A DNA stretch of 64,000 nucleotides, from contig OY986965.1 of the NCBI GenBank assembly GCA_963920575.1, forward strand, positions 15,204,290 through 15,268,289, read 5' to 3'. The notes under the pieces were generated by a model, which did no database searches, was not told the origin of the DNA, and worked only from the letters and a program-made list of their open reading frames with translations. Below, piece by piece: positions 1 through 9,209 of this stretch; the stretch's first letter is position 1, and the number at the start of each line of letters is the position of its first letter. This DNA is from Narthecium ossifragum (Eukaryota; Streptophyta; Magnoliopsida; Dioscoreales; Nartheciaceae). Made by a program: the position numbers and the translations under genes.

Positions 1-324
1 GGACAAGGCTCCTCCTAAAGGGAAAGCTATGCTCCAGACTTCTGCAACGCAAATATCTAGACCGAAGGAGACTTATATTCCCAAAGAACAGCCTCGATCT
101 AGAGATCCCTCATCCGACCCCACACAACGGCGAGTGAAGACCCTCAAGGAGAGGATCGAAAAGGAGTATTCCTTCCCTCGAGAGGAGGTCCCTGATAACT
201 TCAAATGTCTGCTGGATCACGGACTCATAGAGCTCCCGGAGCCGCGGCGCCCTCATGAAGCAAACAAAGTGAACGAGCCAAAGTACATTACCACAGAATA
301 CTTGGGCACGCGGTCGAAGACTGC
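1..324 (+). pseudogene. gag: Tat/Ogre-type gag, C-terminal fragment, broken at the zinc knuckle
   Basis: The frame from about position 2 encodes a basic stretch followed by a block with LKERIEKEYSF, a LLDHGLIELPEP segment and NEPKY. This is the arrangement just upstream of the zinc knuckle in Tat/Ogre-lineage Ty3/gypsy Gag. After KY the expected knuckle is present only in another frame (272-324, CHHC-like spacing, ending in a Cys codon at 322-324). About four bases, including the first Cys codon, appear to be missing near 270. The B2 element at 325 interrupts the gene directly after the last Cys codon. The 5' part, with the 5' LTR, lies outside the window. Lineage is by recognition of conserved words, not a search. 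Confidence 0.7.
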
Positions 325-1296
325 TGATAGGACGACCAACTGAGCCAATCCAAGAAGGGATCCACGTCCTTGTTTGGGCAGGCCAACACCAAGGAGCTGG
401 CTGCAACCAGGTCCTTTGGAGCAGGTTGAGCCAAGCCAGCCTTAGGGCCAAATCAGAGCTGAACCAGTTCCAAGACCAAGCTCAAGCATGGGTGGACCCA
501 TGATGGACCTATGACCCATGAGGTGGCTTAGCCAAGCCGGCCTTACTTGGTTATTTCCTTAGTTGAGTCTTAATTGATTTTCTAGTTGATTTCCTAGTTT
601 GAATTCAGTTTGTGCTTAGCCAGTTTCTATTTAATTGAGTCCTAGTTTTGGTTGAGTCAAGTTACTAACTTACTTAGTTCATCCCTGGTTGTTAGGAGTT
701 AGTTTGAGTTGAATTAGTAAAAGTCTTTTACTTGCTGTCCAAGCAAGAAGGTATTCAGGTTGTAGTAGAACTCTCTTGAGGCCTCTATAAAAGCACTTCT
801 ATAGCTTGTATTAGGGTTTTTATGCATGGACGAATTTAATGGAGTTATTATTTAGTAGAGATAAATCATAGGAGTAGAAGTAATATAGGAGTAGCTGTAA
901 CCCTAGTTTCCACAGAAATCCACCAGCCACCTTCATCTCTCTCTACTGCCGGATTATCTCTCCACCAGCCGGCCACCATCCATCGTCGTCCGCCGCTGCC
1001 ATCTACAGTACACATCCCCATCACCGGTGACCCCCCCTTGGCTGCTGTGCCTCCCTCCACCACGTTCTCCAAGGCTTGGATCTCCAAGACAAGCCAGCCA
1101 ATCCTAGAGTAGCTGCAAGGTATCCCTCTTCTCATCCGTCTCCTCCTCTAGTTTTCGCCTTCCTCGTCGAATACCTAGGGTCCTTCTCCTAAAACCCTAA
1201 AGGTATCTCTCGACCTAGCCATAGATTTGGCTAAAGAGGATCTGAGACAAGGCTAGAGACCAGATACGAAAGCCCTATAGAAGATGCATCGTATCA
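325..1296 (+). repeat. B2 5' LTR (972 bp)
   Basis: It begins TGATAGGACGACCAACTG and ends in ATCGTATCA. A TATA box (CTATAAAAG) lies near 786 in the block shared with families A, B1 and C. It is about 100 bp longer than its partner at 8054-8905, which lost a U3 segment. Confidence 0.85.
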
Positions 1297-1299
1297 ACT

Positions 1300-1311
1300 T
1301 GGTATCATAGC
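1300..1311 (+). other. Primer-binding site, initiator-Met tRNA type
   Basis: TGGTATCATAGC starts three bases after the LTR end. It matches the plant tRNA-iMet primer site TGGTATCAGAGC except for one base. Confidence 0.8.
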
Positions 1312-1361
1312 TCTTTCCTCCTACCTGTGCCACCCGGAATCCTTCCGAAAAAAAGTCCACA

Positions 1362-2354
1362 TGGCAGGAGCAACCCCTACAAGTGCTCCCAAGGAGCGGG
1401 ATCTTCCCGTAACCTACGAATTGATCGCATGCCTCAACAGGGCATCGCTGTCCTTGCGGGCATCGCAGCACAAGACCCGGGCTTATGCAAGGACTCTCTG
1501 AATCCGTAGCTGCCATGGCGATGCAAATGCAAACGTGGAATCTAGGATCTGTAGGAAGGCAAGGTGAGAACCCTAACCCTAACCTTACTTTCCCTAGAGC
1601 TTCCCATGGAGTCGTCCCTATCCAAGGAGGAACCGGCCATATCCCAACTATGTCCTAGTTGGATCAGGTCCAATTACTCCTAACCAGTTTACTACCCATC
1701 CGGTTCAACCCCCGCCTATTCCTGGCCCCACTACCTTCCACCACCACCACATCAGCCCCTATATCCGGCCTATCACCCACCTCCCTACCAACAGCCTACG
1801 CCCCCTCCCTATGCACCGTACAAACATTTTCCTCCCTACAATACACCACCTCCTTATCAGCCTCTACCTTTTCCCTATGCACCGTACAACCCTTATCCTC
1901 CCTACAATACACCACCTCCTTATCAGCCCTTACCTTCATCTTACAACCAACCCACCCCGGAAAACACTGACGGGTCTTCGGGCATGACTTGGACACCAAT
2001 TCCTACTGGGACTAGGACTCCAAATCCTACAGGGACTAGGACTCCAAATCCTATCGGGACTAGGACTCTAAATCCTACTAGGACTAGGATTACAAATCCT
2101 ACTCCAACTAGGAACCCTAGTCAAACTCGGAGTCCGGCTACCACTTGGATTGAGGAACCTAACCCCAGTTCAACCAGGATTAGGACTCCTCATACGATTC
2201 CGACTCCACTTCCTCCACAACCCCACTATTTCCCTCCTCATAATCCACTTACCCACGAGCTCCCCCATGACCCAAACCATGATCAACACCCGCTGGCCCC
2301 TTACCCAACCACACAACATCCCAGCCCAATCAACATCCTGCCGTCATCTCCTTC
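1362..2354 (+). pseudogene. B2 internal ORF, N-terminal and proline-rich part
   Basis: The ATG at 1362 opens a frame beginning MAGATPTSAP, with a helical stretch that looks coiled-coil capable. It is broken by a frameshift near 1490; the minus-strand B2 copy at 47929-48201 keeps this part open for 90 residues. Further on come proline/tyrosine-rich repeats (PPYAPYNP-like) and then an 8-residue repeat, PNPTGTRT. The ORF then runs into the B1 insertion at 2355. I recognise no domain. The extensin-like composition is low-complexity and should not be read as a cell-wall protein. Confidence 0.6.
1984..2130 (+). repeat. 24-bp coding minisatellite (PNPTGTRT)
   Basis: About five tandem units of 24 bp, each a variant of CCAAATCCTACTGGGACT plus AGGACT, encode an 8-residue repeat. 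The same array occurs at 3738-3890 in B1 and at 47420-47540 on the minus strand in the other B2 copy, with different unit numbers. Confidence 0.85.
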
Positions 2355-3209
2355 TGATACGAGGTCGAACCGAGCCATTCCAAGAAGGGACCCACGTCCT
2401 TGCTTGGATGGGCCCACGCCAAGGAGTTGGTTGCACCCAAGTCACTTTGGGCGTCCTAAGCCCAACCAGCCAAAAGGATTCTTATTCCCTAGCTGGTTTG
2501 CTTACTTAGTTGATTTCCTAGTTAGTAGTTATCTTGATTGAGTCAGTTTCCTAGATTGAGTTCAGTTTATGATTTGCTTAAAATCAGTTCCTATTATGAG
2601 TCCTTGTTATTAGGAAGTTGAGATAAGATTGAGTCTTATTAGGAAAGTCTGGTTACTTGCTGATTAAAGCAAGGTAGTATTCAGGTTGTAGTAGAACTCT
2701 CTTGAGGCCTCTATAAAAGGACCTCTATAGCTTGTATTAGGTCATGGACGAATTTATGAGAGTTATTATTTAGTAGAGATAAATCTTAGGAGTAGAAGTA
2801 ATATAGGAGTAGCTGTAACCCTAGTTTCCACAGAAATCCACCAGCCACCTTCATCTCTCTCCTGCCGGATTCTTTCTCCACCAGCCGGCCACCATCCATT
2901 GCCGTCCACCGCTGCCATCTACAGTGCACGTCCCCATCACCGGCATCCCCTTGGCTGCCGTGCTTTCCTCCACCACGTTCTCCAAGGCTTGGATCTCCAA
3001 GAGAAGCCAGCCAACCCTAGAGGAGCTGCAAGGTATCCCTCTTCTCATCCGTCTCCTCCTCTAGTCTTCGTCTTCCTCGTCGAATACCTAGGGTCCTTCT
3101 CCTAAAACCCTAAAGGTATCTCTCGACCTAGCCATAGATTTGGCTAAAGAGGATCTGAGATAAGGCAAGAGACCCGGTACGAAAGCCCTTGAGAAGGTGC
3201 ATCGTATCA
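2355..3209 (+). repeat. B1 5' LTR (855 bp)
   Basis: It runs from TGATACGAGGTCGAACC to GCATCGTATCA, giving 8-bp inverted ends. TATA box at 2712-2718 (TATAAAA). It is nearly identical to the 3' LTR at 5868-6721. Confidence 0.92.
2712..2718 (+). promoter_or_regulatory. LTR TATA box
   Basis: TATAAAA sits in GGCCTCTATAAAAGGACC. The same block is found in every A, B and C LTR here and is the most conserved part shared by the families, so it is the likely U3 core promoter. Confidence 0.7.
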
Positions 3210-3212
3210 ACT

Positions 3213-3224
3213 TGGCATCAGAGC
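3213..3224 (+). other. Primer-binding site (tRNA-iMet type)
   Basis: TGGCATCAGAGC starts three bases after the B1 LTR end and differs at one base from the usual plant initiator-Met site. Confidence 0.8.
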
Positions 3225-3270
3225 TCTTTCCTCTTACCTGTGCCGTCCAGAATCCTCTGAAGGAGTCCAC

Positions 3271-3933
3271 ATGGCAGGAAGAGTACCTGGCCAAAACCCT
3301 AGTTATACCGTGAATTGCTCAAACCCTACACGGATCACTGTTCATCCGACCAGACCTACTCCTATACCTGGTCGAATCCCTCTTCCACATCATTATCCTT
3401 TACCTCCATCATCATCCCTACAGAACCCTAACCCTACCCAACCTCCACCCTATGCAGCCTACAACCCAATTCTTCCACAAGCCTACTATTACCCACCTCA
3501 CATCCAACCTGCCTATGAACCGAGCCAGTATCCAAACCTTGAGCCCTCTATCCATCCCTCACCCATACCTGGCCCCACTACCCTTCCTCCGCCACCATAC
3601 CAGCAGCCTATGCCACCTCCCTACGCACCGTACAACCCTTGTCTTCCCTACAATCCATCACCACCGTATCAACCATTACCTACTCCCTACAACCAACCCA
3701 AACCTACAAACACCAATGGCTATTTGAGTACAACTTGGACTCCAAATCCTACTGGAACTAGGATTACAAATCCTACTCCAACTAGGAATTCGAGTCAAAC
3801 TCAGAGTACGACTTGGACTCAAGATCCTACTGGAACTAGGATTGCAAATCCTACTCCAACTAGGAATCCTAGTCAAACTTGGAGTACGATTTACCCTACG
3901 GCTGAACAATGGAAGGAAGCTGTCCAGAGTTAG
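3271..3933 (+). CDS. B1 internal ORF1, proline/tyrosine-rich repeat protein of unknown function
   Basis: The frame starts MAGRVPGQNP 47 bases after the primer site and runs 220 residues. Residues about 20-150 are rich in Pro and Tyr (YPLPP, PPPYAPYNP). Residues about 150-210 hold the 8-residue PNPTGTRI/TNPTPTRN repeat. It stops at 3933, and the next frame opens at 3973 and continues the same kind of composition, so ORF1 and ORF2 may be one ancestral protein split by a stop. Compared with B2, the coiled-coil-like N-terminus (LNRASLSLRAS) is missing. I recognise no domain; function unknown. Confidence 0.6.
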   Translation: MAGRVPGQNPSYTVNCSNPTRITVHPTRPTPIPGRIPLPHHYPLPPSSSLQNPNPTQPPPYAAYNPILPQAYYYPPHIQPAYEPSQYPNLEPSIHPSPIPGPTTLPPPPYQQPMPPPYAPYNPCLPYNPSPPYQPLPTPYNQPKPTNTNGYLSTTWTPNPTGTRITNPTPTRNSSQTQSTTWTQDPTGTRIANPTPTRNPSQTWSTIYPTAEQWKEAVQS

Positions 3934-3972
3934 ATCCCTTTGCCTTAACCTTCAGTAGAACAATGGGAAGCA

Positions 3973-6054
3973 ATGATCCAACGATATTCTCCTACAAATC
4001 AGTCAAGCCCTACCAGAGTTCAGATTTCCAAAGAAAATCCCATTCTAGCTGCAACTTGGATTGCAAAACATAAACCCAGCTCTACCGGGATTAGGACTCC
4101 TCATACTCCACCTACCCATGAGCTGCCCCATGACCAAAACCATGAACAACACCCGCTGCCCCCTCACCCAACCACACCACATCCCACGACCAGCAACTCT
4201 CCCTACTCCTCCCCGGCAGCCCCCACCACAAATCAAGGCCACCCTCTTTCCCCCTACAAACCCACGGCCCCCCGTTCTCCAGCCCTACAGCCAATTGTCA
4301 TCTCCGGCAATCCACCTGAAGTCCACAAAACTGCAGCCATCGACCTTACCTCAGTTCATGCCCTCCCCGTACCATGTAACCCCCACCAAGGCCCTCCTCA
4401 TTCCTACCCCGTTCCATCCCCAAACCAGCCGGCTCCCAAATCCATCTCCTTCAACTCCGGCAGCAACCCCCAAGGTAATCGCTGCCTACCTGCCCCTGAT
4501 CCTACCATAACCTCCTTCCATGGCCCACTGAAGGATCTCTCAAGCCACCAAAGACCGTCCCCTAAACCTCCTGACCCTTCCCGTATCCTTACTGAGGCCG
4601 ACTCCAAACCCCAACCAGCATATCACCGTCGGTTCCATCTCCTCACCCTTGACCAACGTGGACCCCCTCCAGATCCACCACCTGAACTGACCCCTGGCCA
4701 GATTCACTCCGTTGGATCGAACCCCCATCCTCTCACTACCTCTTCCCCATGGGATGTAAACTCCGACGAGCTTCCCTCACAAGCAATTGAGTTCCGGCCA
4801 CCTCCAGCTGCCAGATCTCAATCCAATCCCAAGCTTCTTCAAGCACTGGACAGATCTCAACCATCAGATCAAATCAGATCAAATCACCACCGTTTGAACC
4901 TGATCGTCCGACTCCATCTTCCACACTCGATCGAGTCAGACTCCAGCTTACAATACTTGGACAGATTCAATCCAGGCACAACCAGATTTGGCTACACCGA
5001 CCAAATCCGATCAAGCCCAGATCCAGACCAGTTCAAGCTAAGTCCGGATCAATTGGATTCAGTCAAATCCGACCAAGTCAGATCTGATCCAAGCCCACCA
5101 AGTTCAAGCAAGCTCAGCCAATCCGACTTGATCAAGCTTGATTTCAGACTTCCACTAGATCAGATCCAGATGTTTCCTACGCATCTTCAGTTGATTAGGC
5201 ATCCCCCAACTGATCTGAGCTATCAAAGGAGCTACCCTCCTTATTCGGTTGCCATCTTCCAACTGATCAGATCCAAGAGCATCGCCCAGCATCCATCCAC
5301 CACTCGAAGTTTCAGAACGACTTTGTCGACTCTGACCGTGAGGATTGATGTTGAAGCCAGAGCCCTGATGATCCCCTTCGAGAAAAGTAGAGAAATATCC
5401 AAGCTCAACTGCACTCGATTGTATTCAGCTGCCCTATTGGGTCTACTTCCACCTTGGAAGGACTCGATTCGAGTTGATCTAGTCTTCGATCCCAGACGAC
5501 CGACAATGACTATGCACAACCACCTATCTGTAGCTGCCATCTACTTCTTGGAGTTCCAGCGACCCCCAGATCCGCCGGCGCTTCAGTTCCCTCCTTCTAG
5601 ACTGGCAGCATGGCTCTTTGATTCACCGATCCGGTTACCACCTGATCCACCATGGGTGCAACCAGGGTTCTCACCAGCTGCATGGCCCCCTGATTCAATG
5701 GCCCAGTTACCATTAGATCCACCATGGGCCAGACCGGGATTCTCACCGCCGAGTACAGAGCAACAGTTGCGGTCCAGCCACATCACTCCGGTTAGAGAAG
5801 AGAAGAGCCCTCTTTCCTCATCACATTCAGGCCTTGAGGACAAGGCCAATTTCGAAGGGAGGAGGGATGATACGAGGTCGAACCGAGCCATTCCAAGAAG
5901 GGACCCACGTCCTTGCTTGGATGGGCCCACGCCAAGGAGTTGGTTGCACCCAAGTCACTTTGGGCGTCCAAAGCCCAACCAGCCAAAAGGATTCTTATTC
6001 CCTAGCTGGTTTGCTTACTTAGTTGATTTCCTAGTTAGTAGTTATCTTGATTGA
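3973..6054 (+). CDS. B1 internal ORF2, 693 residues, unknown function, reads through the purine tract into the 3' LTR
   Basis: This is the longest open frame in the window. Residues about 1-280 are Pro/Ser-rich. Residues about 280-420 carry degenerate repeats such as DQIRSS and QLDSVKSDQVRSD. A better conserved C-terminal part follows: RSYPPYSVAIFQLIRS, IRVDLVFDP, IYFLEFQRPPDPP, then repeated PLDPPWxxPGFSPPS and GLEDKANFEG. The same words in the same order occur in family A proteins. The LEDKANFEG codons overlap the purine tract (5854-5867), and the frame continues about 62 residues into the LTR. Ty3/gypsy Pol proteins of some plant lineages end with a similar LEDKV motif at the same place, so this may be a relic of a Pol C-terminus; that is inference. 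No catalytic motif was seen. Confidence 0.6.
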   Translation: MIQRYSPTNQSSPTRVQISKENPILAATWIAKHKPSSTGIRTPHTPPTHELPHDQNHEQHPLPPHPTTPHPTTSNSPYSSPAAPTTNQGHPLSPYKPTAPRSPALQPIVISGNPPEVHKTAAIDLTSVHALPVPCNPHQGPPHSYPVPSPNQPAPKSISFNSGSNPQGNRCLPAPDPTITSFHGPLKDLSSHQRPSPKPPDPSRILTEADSKPQPAYHRRFHLLTLDQRGPPPDPPPELTPGQIHSVGSNPHPLTTSSPWDVNSDELPSQAIEFRPPPAARSQSNPKLLQALDRSQPSDQIRSNHHRLNLIVRLHLPHSIESDSSLQYLDRFNPGTTRFGYTDQIRSSPDPDQFKLSPDQLDSVKSDQVRSDPSPPSSSKLSQSDLIKLDFRLPLDQIQMFPTHLQLIRHPPTDLSYQRSYPPYSVAIFQLIRSKSIAQHPSTTRSFRTTLSTLTVRIDVEARALMIPFEKSREISKLNCTRLYSAALLGLLPPWKDSIRVDLVFDPRRPTMTMHNHLSVAAIYFLEFQRPPDPPALQFPPSRLAAWLFDSPIRLPPDPPWVQPGFSPAAWPPDSMAQLPLDPPWARPGFSPPSTEQQLRSSHITPVREEKSPLSSSHSGLEDKANFEGRRDDTRSNRAIPRRDPRPCLDGPTPRSWLHPSHFGRPKPNQPKGFLFPSWFAYLVDFLVSSYLD
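5854..5867 (+). other. B1 polypurine tract
   Basis: GAAGGGAGGAGGGA lies immediately before the 3' LTR. Positions 5831-5853 encode the LEDKANF motif. Family A has GAAGGAAGGGGGGA at the same place. Confidence 0.8.
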
Positions 6055-6721
6055 GTCAGTTTCCTAGATTGAGTTCAGTTTATGATTTGCTTAAAATCAG
6101 TTCCTATTATGAGTCCTTGTTATTAGGAAGTTGAGATAAGATTGAGTCTTATTAGGAAAGTCTGGTTACTTACTGATTAAAGCAAGGTAGTATTCAGGTT
6201 GTAGTAGAACTCTCTTGAGGCCTCTATAAAAGGACCTCTATAGCTTGTATTAGGTCATGGACGAATTTATGAGAGTTATTATTTAGTAGAGATAAATCTT
6301 AGGAGTAGAAGTAATATAGGAGTAGCTGTAACCCTAGTTTCCACAGAAATCCACCAGCCACCTTCATCTCTCTCCTGCCGGATTCTTTCTCCACCAGCCG
6401 GCCACCATCCATTGCCGTCCACCGCTGCCATCTACAAGCACGTCCCCATCACCGGCATCCCCTTGGCTGCCGTTCTTCCCTCCACCACGTTCTCCAAGGC
6501 TTGGATCTCCAAGAGAAGCCAGCCAACCCTAGAGGAGCTGCAAGGTATCCCTCTTCTCATCCGTCTCCTCCTCTAGTCTTCGTCTTCCTCGTCGAATACC
6601 TAGGGTCCTTCTCCTAAAACCCTAAAGGTATCTCTCGACCTAGCCATAGATTTGGCTAAAGAGGATCTGAGATAAGGCAAGAGACCCGGTACGAAAGCCC
6701 TTGAGAAGGTGCATCGTATCA
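5868..6721 (+). repeat. B1 3' LTR (854 bp)
   Basis: It runs from TGATACGAGGTCG to ATCGTATCA and is followed by the CCTTC target duplication at 6722-6726. Confidence 0.92.
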
Positions 6722-6726
6722 CCTTC

Positions 6727-8053
6727 ATTATTCCCTTCATCCAAACTCTACCATCCCACCACCAGCAATTCCTCATTAGCAGCCAACCACACCTTAGTTA
6801 AAGCCCTCCCCACACCATGTAACCGCTACCAAGGTCCTCCTCACTCCTGCCCCAATCCCATCACAACCGTCCCCCACCATGCCTTCTTCATCATTGACCC
6901 CGGCAGAAGCTCAAAACCCACCGGCGTTCTTGAAACTCCTCACAGCCACCCAACCTCTCCTCCTATAGCCGTTCCATGTACAAACCCACCGGCTCCCAAC
7001 TCCATCTTTCCCCACTCCGACGAGCAGCCCTCATCGGCGATTGAGTTCAGGCTTCTTTCAGCTACCAAATCTTCTGTTCCCATTCCCAACCTTCATCAAG
7101 CAATGGACAGATCTCAACTATCAGATCAGGTCAGATCAAATCACCACCATTTGACCCTGATTAGACTCCGACTCAATCTTCCACACTTGATCGAGTCAGA
7201 TTCCATCCTACAAGACTTGGACAGATTCAATCCAGGCTCAACCAGAATTGGCTACACCAACCAAATCCGATCAAGCCCAGATCCAGTCCAGTTCAAGCTA
7301 AGTCAGGCTCAATTGGATTCAGACAAATTCGACCAAGTCAGATCTGATCCAAACCCACCAAGTCCAATCAAGCTCAGCCAATCCGACTTGATCAAGCTTG
7401 ATTTCATACTTCCACCAGATCAGATCCAGATGTTCCCTACGCATCTTCAGTTGATCAGGCATCCCCCAACTGATCTGAGCGATCCAAGGAGCAGCCTCCT
7501 TATTCGGTTGCCATCTTCCAACGGATCAGATCCAAGAGCATCTCCCAACATCCATCCAGCACTCGAAGTTCCAGAACGACTTTGTCGACTTTGACCGTGA
7601 GGCAATTTGTTGAAGCTACAGCCCTGATGATCCCTTTGGAGCAAAGCAGAGAGATCCCCAAGCTCAACTGTTCTCCACCGTATCCTGCTGCCATATTGGG
7701 TCTACTTCCAAATTCGGAGGGCTCGATTCGAGTTGATCTAGTCTTCGACCCAGGACGACAGACGATGACCATGCACAACCACCGATATGTAGCTGCCATT
7801 TACATCTTGGAGTTCCAGCGACCCCCAGATACCCCGGCGCTTCAGTTCCCTTCTTCCAGACCAGCTGCATGGCCTCCTAATTTAGTGGCCCCATTACCAC
7901 CTGATCCACCATGGGTGCGACCAGGATTTTCACCTCCGAGCCCACAGCTACAGTTGTGGTCCAGCCAGGTCACTCCGGTCCGACAGGAGCAAAGCCTTTT
8001 CCCTCAGCAAATTCAGGCCTTGAGGTCAAGGCCAATTTCGAAGAGAGAGGGGA
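6727..8053 (+). pseudogene. B2 internal ORF, C-terminal part, frameshifted
   Basis: This continues the B2 internal region after the B1 insertion. One frame covers 6701-7594 (DRSQLSDQVRSNHHH, FNPGSTRIGYTNQIRSS). The next conserved block is in another frame from 7582 (IRVDLVFDPGRQTMTMHNH, YILEFQRPPDTP, PPDPPWVRPGFSPPS). There is therefore a frameshift near 7585. Near the end the LEDKANFEG reading is also disturbed. The region ends with a purine tract at about 8038-8053. Confidence 0.6.
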
Positions 8054-8905
8054 TGATACGACGACCAACTGAGCCAATCCATGAAGGGACCCACGTCCTT
8101 GCTTTGGCAGGCCAACACCAAGGAGCTGGCTGCTACCATGTCCTTTGGAGCAGGTTGAGCCAAGCCAGCCTTAGGGCCAAATCAGAGTTGAACCAGTTCC
8201 AAGACCAAGCTCAAGCATGGGTGGACCCATGATGGACCTATGACCCATGAGGTGGCTTAGCCAAGCCGGTCGGCCTTGGTTATTTCCTTAATTGAGTCAT
8301 AATTGATTTCCTAGTTTGAGTTCAGTTTGTGCTTAACCAGTTTCTATTTAATTGATTTCCATTCAGGTTGTAGTAGAACTCTCTTGAGGCCTCTATAAAA
8401 GGACCTCTATAGCTTGTATTAGGGTTTTTATGCATGGACGAATTTAATGGAGTTATTATTTAGTAGAGATAAATCCTAGGAGTAGAAGTAATATAGGAGT
8501 AGCTGTAACCCTAGTTTCCACATAAATCCACCAGCCACCTTCATCTCTCTCTACTGCCGGATTATCTCTCCACCAGCCGGCCACCATTCATCGCCGTCTG
8601 CCGCTGCCATCTACAGTACACGTTCCCATCACCAGCGACCCCCCCCTTGGCTGCTGTGCCTCCCTCCACCACGTTCTCCAAGGCTTGGATCTCCAAGAGA
8701 AGCCAGCCAACCCTAGAGGAGCTGCAAGGTATCCCTCTTCTCATCCGTCTCCTCCTCTAGTCTTCGCCTTCCTCGTCGAATACCTAGGGTCCTTCTCCTA
8801 AAACCCTAAAGGTATCTCTCGACCTAGCCATAGATTTGGCTAAAGAGGATCTGAGACAAGGCAAGAGACCATATACGAAAGCCCTATAGAAGATGCATCG
8901 TATCA
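8054..8905 (+). repeat. B2 3' LTR (852 bp)
   Basis: It begins TGATACGACGACCAACTG and ends GCATCGTATCA. Compared with the 5' LTR, about 100 bp of U3 upstream of the TATA block is deleted. It is followed by internal-type sequence rather than host sequence, so it also acts as the left LTR of a second, truncated unit. Confidence 0.88.
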
Positions 8906-9209
8906 ACTTGGAATAAGAGCTCTTTCCTCCCACCTGTGCCACCCGTAATCCTTCCGAAAAAAAGTCCACATGGCAGGAGCAACCCCTACAAGTGCTCCCA
9001 AGGAGTGGGATCTTCCCATAACCTATGAATTGATCGCAGGCCTCAACAGGGCATCGCTGTCCTTGCGGGCATCGCGGCACAATACCCGGGCTCTTATGCA
9101 AGGACTCTCTGAATCCGTAGCTGCCATGGTGTTGCAGATGCAAACGTGGAATCTAGGATCTGTAGGAAGGCAAGGTGAGAACCCTAGCCCTAACCCTACT
9201 TTCCCTAGA
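8906..9209 (+). mobile_element. Second, truncated B2 internal start
   Basis: It carries a decayed primer site (TGGAATAAGAGC) and a frame from 8970 beginning MAGATPTSAPKEWDLP that stays open for about 70 residues of B2 N-terminus. Homology stops near 9209 after CTTTCCCTAGAGC, where Tat coding sequence resumes. The missing right LTR points to a deletion rather than a fresh insertion. Confidence 0.75.

Larger units (their letters stand above)
2355..6721 (+). mobile_element. B1 complete LARD-like LTR element, target duplication CCTTC
   Basis: Both LTRs are full length (2355-3209 and 5868-6721). There is a primer site at 3213 and a purine tract at 5854-5867. The five bases before (2350-2354) and after (6722-6726) are both CCTTC. 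Removing the element restores a B2 internal sequence that matches the uninterrupted minus-strand B2 copy around 47155-47200, which proves the insertion. The internal region is 2658 bp and carries long ORFs but no gag, protease, RT or integrase words, so movement needs enzymes supplied in trans. This is the only element in the window with both LTRs, internal region and target duplication intact. Confidence 0.93.
325..9209 (+). mobile_element. B2 LARD-like non-autonomous LTR element, LTR-internal-LTR plus partial second internal
   Basis: The 5' LTR (325-1296), primer site, internal region (1297-2354 and 6727-8053) and 3' LTR (8054-8905) are followed by a second copy of the internal start (8906-9209). 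That copy includes a decayed primer site and the MAGATPTSAP-like ORF start, so the structure is LTR-internal-LTR-internal with the last LTR missing. It sits in the gag of the Tat host; host coding resumes near 9210. I found no target duplication (ACTGC on the left has no partner), as expected if the right end was lost by deletion. The internal region lacks gag, RT or integrase words. A complete B1 element is inserted at 2355. Confidence 0.8.

Noticed and set aside
1560..1592. Telomere-like AACCCTAACCCTAACC (also near 9181 and 47940)
   Set aside because: Only two or three units, at the same place in each B2 internal region, and not the usual plant TTTAGGG spacing. It is element sequence, not an interstitial telomere.
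3271..3933. Extensin-like or proline-rich cell-wall protein gene
   Set aside because: It lies between LTRs directly after a primer site, lacks a signal peptide and SPPPP motifs, and recurs with the element.
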